Positions 60,865 through 64,000 of a stretch of 64,000 nucleotides of DNA are shown in pieces (position 1 is the stretch's first letter; each line of letters opens with the position of its first letter). The position numbers were made by a program, and so were the translations under genes. Below the pieces are notes generated by a model. It was not told the DNA's origin. It worked only from the letters and a program-made list of their open reading frames with translations, and ran no database searches. The DNA lies in the NCBI RefSeq assembly GCF_050574275.1, contig NZ_CP192260.1, positions 744,001 to 808,000 on the forward strand, written 5' to 3'. The DNA is from Virgibacillus_F flavescens (GTDB lineage: Bacteria; Bacillota; Bacilli; Bacillales; Amphibacillaceae).

Positions 60865-63408
60865 TTATTCTTCTTCTTTATCTGTTTTATCTGCTTCAGT
60901 TGTTTCCTCATTTGAATCAATGACATCTGTTACTGCTTCAGATTCACCGATTGCATCTTCTTCAATTACTTCTTCTTCATCATCAGGTTCAACCTTCGCA
61001 ACTGTTGCAACCTCTTCATTTTCCTGTAATCGAATTAACCCAACTCCGCGAGTATTACGTCCGGATTGAGAAATTCCTTCGACAGGTATACGGATTAAAA
61101 CACCATCAACTGTAATCAGCATAATGTCCTCTTCACCTGTTACAGCCTTCACGGTTACAACTTCACCGGTGTCCTCGTTTAATTTACATGTGAAAATACC
61201 TTTACCACCACGTTTAGTGATTCGATATTGATCTTCCGGTGTTCGTTTTCCAACACCTTTATTCGTTACATGTAAAATCTGCAATCCCTCTTCGATGATT
61301 TCCATGGAAACAACTTCATCTTCACCACGTAGGGATATACCTCTTACGCCTGCAGCAGTTCGACCCATCGAACGAATTTGATCTTCTGGGAATCGAATTA
61401 AATAACCATTTCTTGTAGCAATCATAATGTCCTTGGTCCCGTCTGTTAAACGAACAGAGATAAGTTCATCATCTTCACGCAGATTAACTGCTATTAATCC
61501 ACCTTTTCTGATGTTTGCAAATTGGGATAAGGTCGTCCGTTTGGAAACACCCTTCCTGGTTGTGAAGAACAGGTACCAATCCTCGGCAAACTCATTAACA
61601 GTAATAACTGCATTAATGGATTCATCTTTTTCGATTTGCAGCAGATTAATTACTGGGATACCTTTTGCTGTTCTGCTAAATTCAGGAATTTCATATCCTT
61701 TTGCACGATATACTTTCCCTTTATTGGTGAAAAACAGCACAGTATCATGTGTGGAAGTCGATACCAGATGTTCTACAAAATCATCATCATTCGTACCCAT
61801 TCCTTGAATACCACGACCATTACGTTTTTGCGTTCGATACGTAGAAGCTGGTAAACGTTTGATATAGCCTTTATGGGTAAGTGTTATAACAATATTTTCT
61901 TCAGGAATAAGATCCTCGTCCTCGATAAAGTCAATTCCACCAACCATTATTTCCGTTCGGCGTGGATCACTGAAACGATCTCTAATTTCTGTTAGTTCTT
62001 CTCGAATAATTTCCAGAACCTTTTCTTCATTAGCTAAAATTGCTTTTAACTCATCTATTAGTTGAATCAGCTCATTGTATTCATTCTCAATTTTTTCTCT
62101 CTCAAGTCCTGTAAGACGCTGCAAACGCATGTCCAATATAGCTTGAGCTTGCTTTTCAGAAAGACCAAAACGTTCCATCAATGCATCACGTGCGATATCA
62201 CCGGTTTTTGAGCTTCTAATTAAGGCAATCACTTCATCCAGGTGATCAAGCGCAATTCGAAGTCCTTCCAGAATATGAGCACGAGCTTCCGCTTTTCTTA
62301 ATTCAAAAGCTGTACGACGCTTAATGATTACCTTCTGGTGATCTAAATAATGCACAAGGCATTGTTTGATGTTCAGTACTTTAGGATGTCCATCAACTAG
62401 AGCTAATGTATTAATTCCAAAAGTTGTTTGCAATGATGTTTGTTTGTATAAATTATTTAATACAACATTTGCATTTACATCACGGCGTAACTCCATTATT
62501 ACACGCATTCCATTACGGTCAGATTCGTCACGTAAGTCTGTAATACCATCAATACGTTTGTCGCGAACAAGATCAGCAATTTTTTCAATTAACTTCGCTT
62601 TGTTTACTTGATATGGAAGTTCGTTAACAATAATGGTTGCTTTACCATTTTTCTGTTCCTCGATATGTACCTTCGCACGAATCGTAACAGAACCTTTTCC
62701 TGTTTCAAATGCTTTTCTAATTCCGCTGCGGCCAAGAATTTGTCCAGCAGTCGGAAAATCTGGTCCATAAATATGGTTCTCCATTAATTCATCAATCGTA
62801 ATTTCAGGGTCTCTGCTGATAGCTAGGACAGCATCGATTGTTTCCCCTAAATTATGTGGTGGAATGTTCGTAGCCATTCCTACTGCAATACCTGATGTAC
62901 CGTTAACCAGTAAGTTTGGGAAACGAGATGGGAACACGACTGGTTCACGTTCAGAACCATCATAGTTGTCCCGGTAATCGATTGTATCCTTGTTAATATC
63001 ACGCAGTAGTTCCATTGAAATTTTGGACATACGTGCCTCTGTGTAACGCATTGCTGCGGCAGAGTCACCATCAACAGAACCAAAGTTACCATGACCATCA
63101 ACTAGCATATAACGATAACTGAAATCCTGTGCCATACGAACCATTGTTTCATAAACAGCTGAGTCACCATGCGGGTGATACTTACCAATAACTTCACCAA
63201 CGATACGCGCTGATTTTTTGTGTGCTTTATCCGAATGCATACCTAAATCGTTCATTGCATACAAAATTCTCCGATGAACCGGTTTTAGACCATCACGAAC
63301 ATCTGGAAGTGCACGCGATACAATTACACTCATTGCATAATCCAGGAACGATGTGCGCATTTCCTGACTAATATTTATTTCTTGAACATTTGAACGTTCT
63401 TCCGCCAT
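60865..63408 (-). CDS. gyrA: DNA gyrase subunit A
   Basis: An 847-residue type II topoisomerase subunit that cuts and rejoins DNA during negative supercoiling. The catalytic Tyr is in AMRYTEARMSK near residue 123. The quinolone region reads YHPHGDSAVYE, the normal sensitive form. The GyrA box is TQKRNGRGIQG, followed by the six-bladed C-terminal pinwheel and an acidic tail (DDEEEVIEEDAIGESEAVTD). AAGGAGG lies upstream. The gene is complete. Confidence 0.98.
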   Translation of the reverse strand: MAEERSNVQEINISQEMRTSFLDYAMSVIVSRALPDVRDGLKPVHRRILYAMNDLGMHSDKAHKKSARIVGEVIGKYHPHGDSAVYETMVRMAQDFSYRYMLVDGHGNFGSVDGDSAAAMRYTEARMSKISMELLRDINKDTIDYRDNYDGSEREPVVFPSRFPNLLVNGTSGIAVGMATNIPPHNLGETIDAVLAISRDPEITIDELMENHIYGPDFPTAGQILGRSGIRKAFETGKGSVTIRAKVHIEEQKNGKATIIVNELPYQVNKAKLIEKIADLVRDKRIDGITDLRDESDRNGMRVIMELRRDVNANVVLNNLYKQTSLQTTFGINTLALVDGHPKVLNIKQCLVHYLDHQKVIIKRRTAFELRKAEARAHILEGLRIALDHLDEVIALIRSSKTGDIARDALMERFGLSEKQAQAILDMRLQRLTGLEREKIENEYNELIQLIDELKAILANEEKVLEIIREELTEIRDRFSDPRRTEIMVGGIDFIEDEDLIPEENIVITLTHKGYIKRLPASTYRTQKRNGRGIQGMGTNDDDFVEHLVSTSTHDTVLFFTNKGKVYRAKGYEIPEFSRTAKGIPVINLLQIEKDESINAVITVNEFAEDWYLFFTTRKGVSKRTTLSQFANIRKGGLIAVNLREDDELISVRLTDGTKDIMIATRNGYLIRFPEDQIRSMGRTAAGVRGISLRGEDEVVSMEIIEEGLQILHVTNKGVGKRTPEDQYRITKRGGKGIFTCKLNEDTGEVVTVKAVTGEEDIMLITVDGVLIRIPVEGISQSGRNTRGVGLIRLQENEEVATVAKVEPDDEEEVIEEDAIGESEAVTDVIDSNEETTEADKTDKEEE

Positions 63409-63548
63409 ACTCTTACCTCCTTGTCACAAGGAATTCTGTGACTACCAATGAAATCATTTATCAGTTTAGTTATCTTATTTTTTGTTTGTGTGATGTAACT
63501 AGTGGCTAGTGATGAGACCACTACAATATGCGGATCTACCAACGCACC

Positions 63549-63660
63549 TCTGAATTTACTTCGCTTTCCGCGGGCACGGCTTCAGTGTCCTCGAGAAAAC
63601 CACTCTGCGGGGCCTTCAGACTCGTGCTGTTCCCGCAGGAGTCTTGTAAATTCGAGATGC
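63549..63660. repeat. Bacillaceae hairpin repeat upstream of gyrA
   Basis: Arms CTGAATTTAC and GTAAATTCGAG enclose CTTTCCGCGGGCACGGCTTC, CTGCGGGGCC and CTGTTCCCGCAGGAGTC. It is the same family as 19130-19257, but the arms carry a different sequence. The region 63409-63548 holds the gyrA leader and nothing else recognised. Confidence 0.8.
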
Positions 63661-63765
63661 TAGGTTTGGGTGAAGAAGTCAATTTATAAAATCGACCCTT
63701 TTTCAGTGGCCAAACTAGTGATCTTCAGGCTTTTCCTTACGATGCCTTCAAAATCATACACCAAT

Positions 63766-64000
63766 AAACAGTCGCCTTCGCTTTTCTTTTGTCTAGCTGC
63801 GGCTCCTAGAAGCTGCCGTCGTAAGCAATTGACACTTCAAACGCCATAAACCAGGCGTTTTCGGTCTCTTGCTTACGCGTCCGCTTCTGAACAGTCGCCT
63901 TCGCTTTTCTTCTGTCTAGCTGTGGCGCCTAGAAGCTGCCGTCGTAAGCAATTGACACTTCAAACGCCATAAACCAGGCGTTTTCGGTCTCTTGCTTACG
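63766..64000. repeat. Tandem 124-bp repeat at the window edge
   Basis: Unit 1 is 63766-63889; unit 2 starts at 63890 and runs off the window. The two copies differ at only a few bases (TGCGGCTCC against TGTGGCGCC). Each starts AACAGTCGCCTTCGCTTTTC, contains TGTCTAGCTG, and has a two-tier hairpin: CGTAAGCAA with TTGCTTACG around AAACGCC/GGCGTTT. No gene. Confidence 0.88.

Overview
The window is a low-GC Firmicute chromosome, almost certainly a spore-forming member of the Bacillaceae. The evidence is the gene content (bofA, csfB/gin, sleL/yaaH, abrB, dacA, darA), strong AGGAGG-type ribosome binding sites, a 270-nt Bacillus-type SRP RNA, and hairpin-forming intergenic repeats of the Bacillaceae kind. 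Protein lengths and repeat types look most like the halotolerant Virgibacillus/Oceanobacillus group, but I cannot fix the genus from sequence alone.

The backbone is the origin-proximal segment known from Bacillus subtilis, read here in reverse. The right end (gyrA) is nearest oriC and the left end (ksgA) is furthest, so most housekeeping genes lie on the minus strand. From right to left the backbone runs: gyrA, an HD-GYP gene, yaaC, guaB, dacA, pdxS-pdxT, T-box-serS, tRNA-Ser, dck/dgk, tRNA-Arg, acsA, a PfpI gene, yaaH, yaaI, tadA, SRP RNA, dnaX-ebfC-recR-yaaL-bofA, csfB, a CDF transporter, yaaO-tmk-darA, yaaR-holB-ricT-yabA-trmN6-yazA-rsmI, abrB, metG, dayD, yabE and rnmV-ksgA. No rRNA operon is present, although B. 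subtilis has one next to gyrA and one near bofA.

Two accessory blocks interrupt this order. Block 1 (25092-39454, 14.4 kb) is an integrated, plasmid-like element inserted at the 3' half of a tRNA-Arg(CCU) gene and bounded by a 46-bp direct repeat. A tyrosine integrase lies beside the tRNA. Inside are a serine resolvase with a nearby dyad, a replication-initiator-like gene preceded by iteron-like repeats and a long hairpin, a second helix-turn-helix plasmid-type gene preceded by what looks like a small counter-transcribed RNA, several small genes of unknown function, a membrane protein, and a 1575-residue single-chain Type ISP restriction-modification enzyme as the obvious cargo. No relaxase or conjugation gene is visible.

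Block 2 (41462-51859) lies between tRNA-Ser and serS. It holds two divergent CPBP-family membrane proteases and a plus-strand operon: an ABC ATPase, a giant FtsX-like permease, a DUF4352-like lipoprotein, a second giant permease paralogous to the first, a DUF58 protein, and a membrane protein with a DUF4129-like tail but no transglutaminase domain. It looks like a dedicated envelope or export system of unknown substrate.

Intergenic DNA carries several families of Bacillaceae repeats. The most striking non-coding structure is a hierarchical minisatellite of about 20 units of 19-21 bp, organised as four 103-bp higher-order repeats, lying between the serS T-box terminator and the serS start codon.
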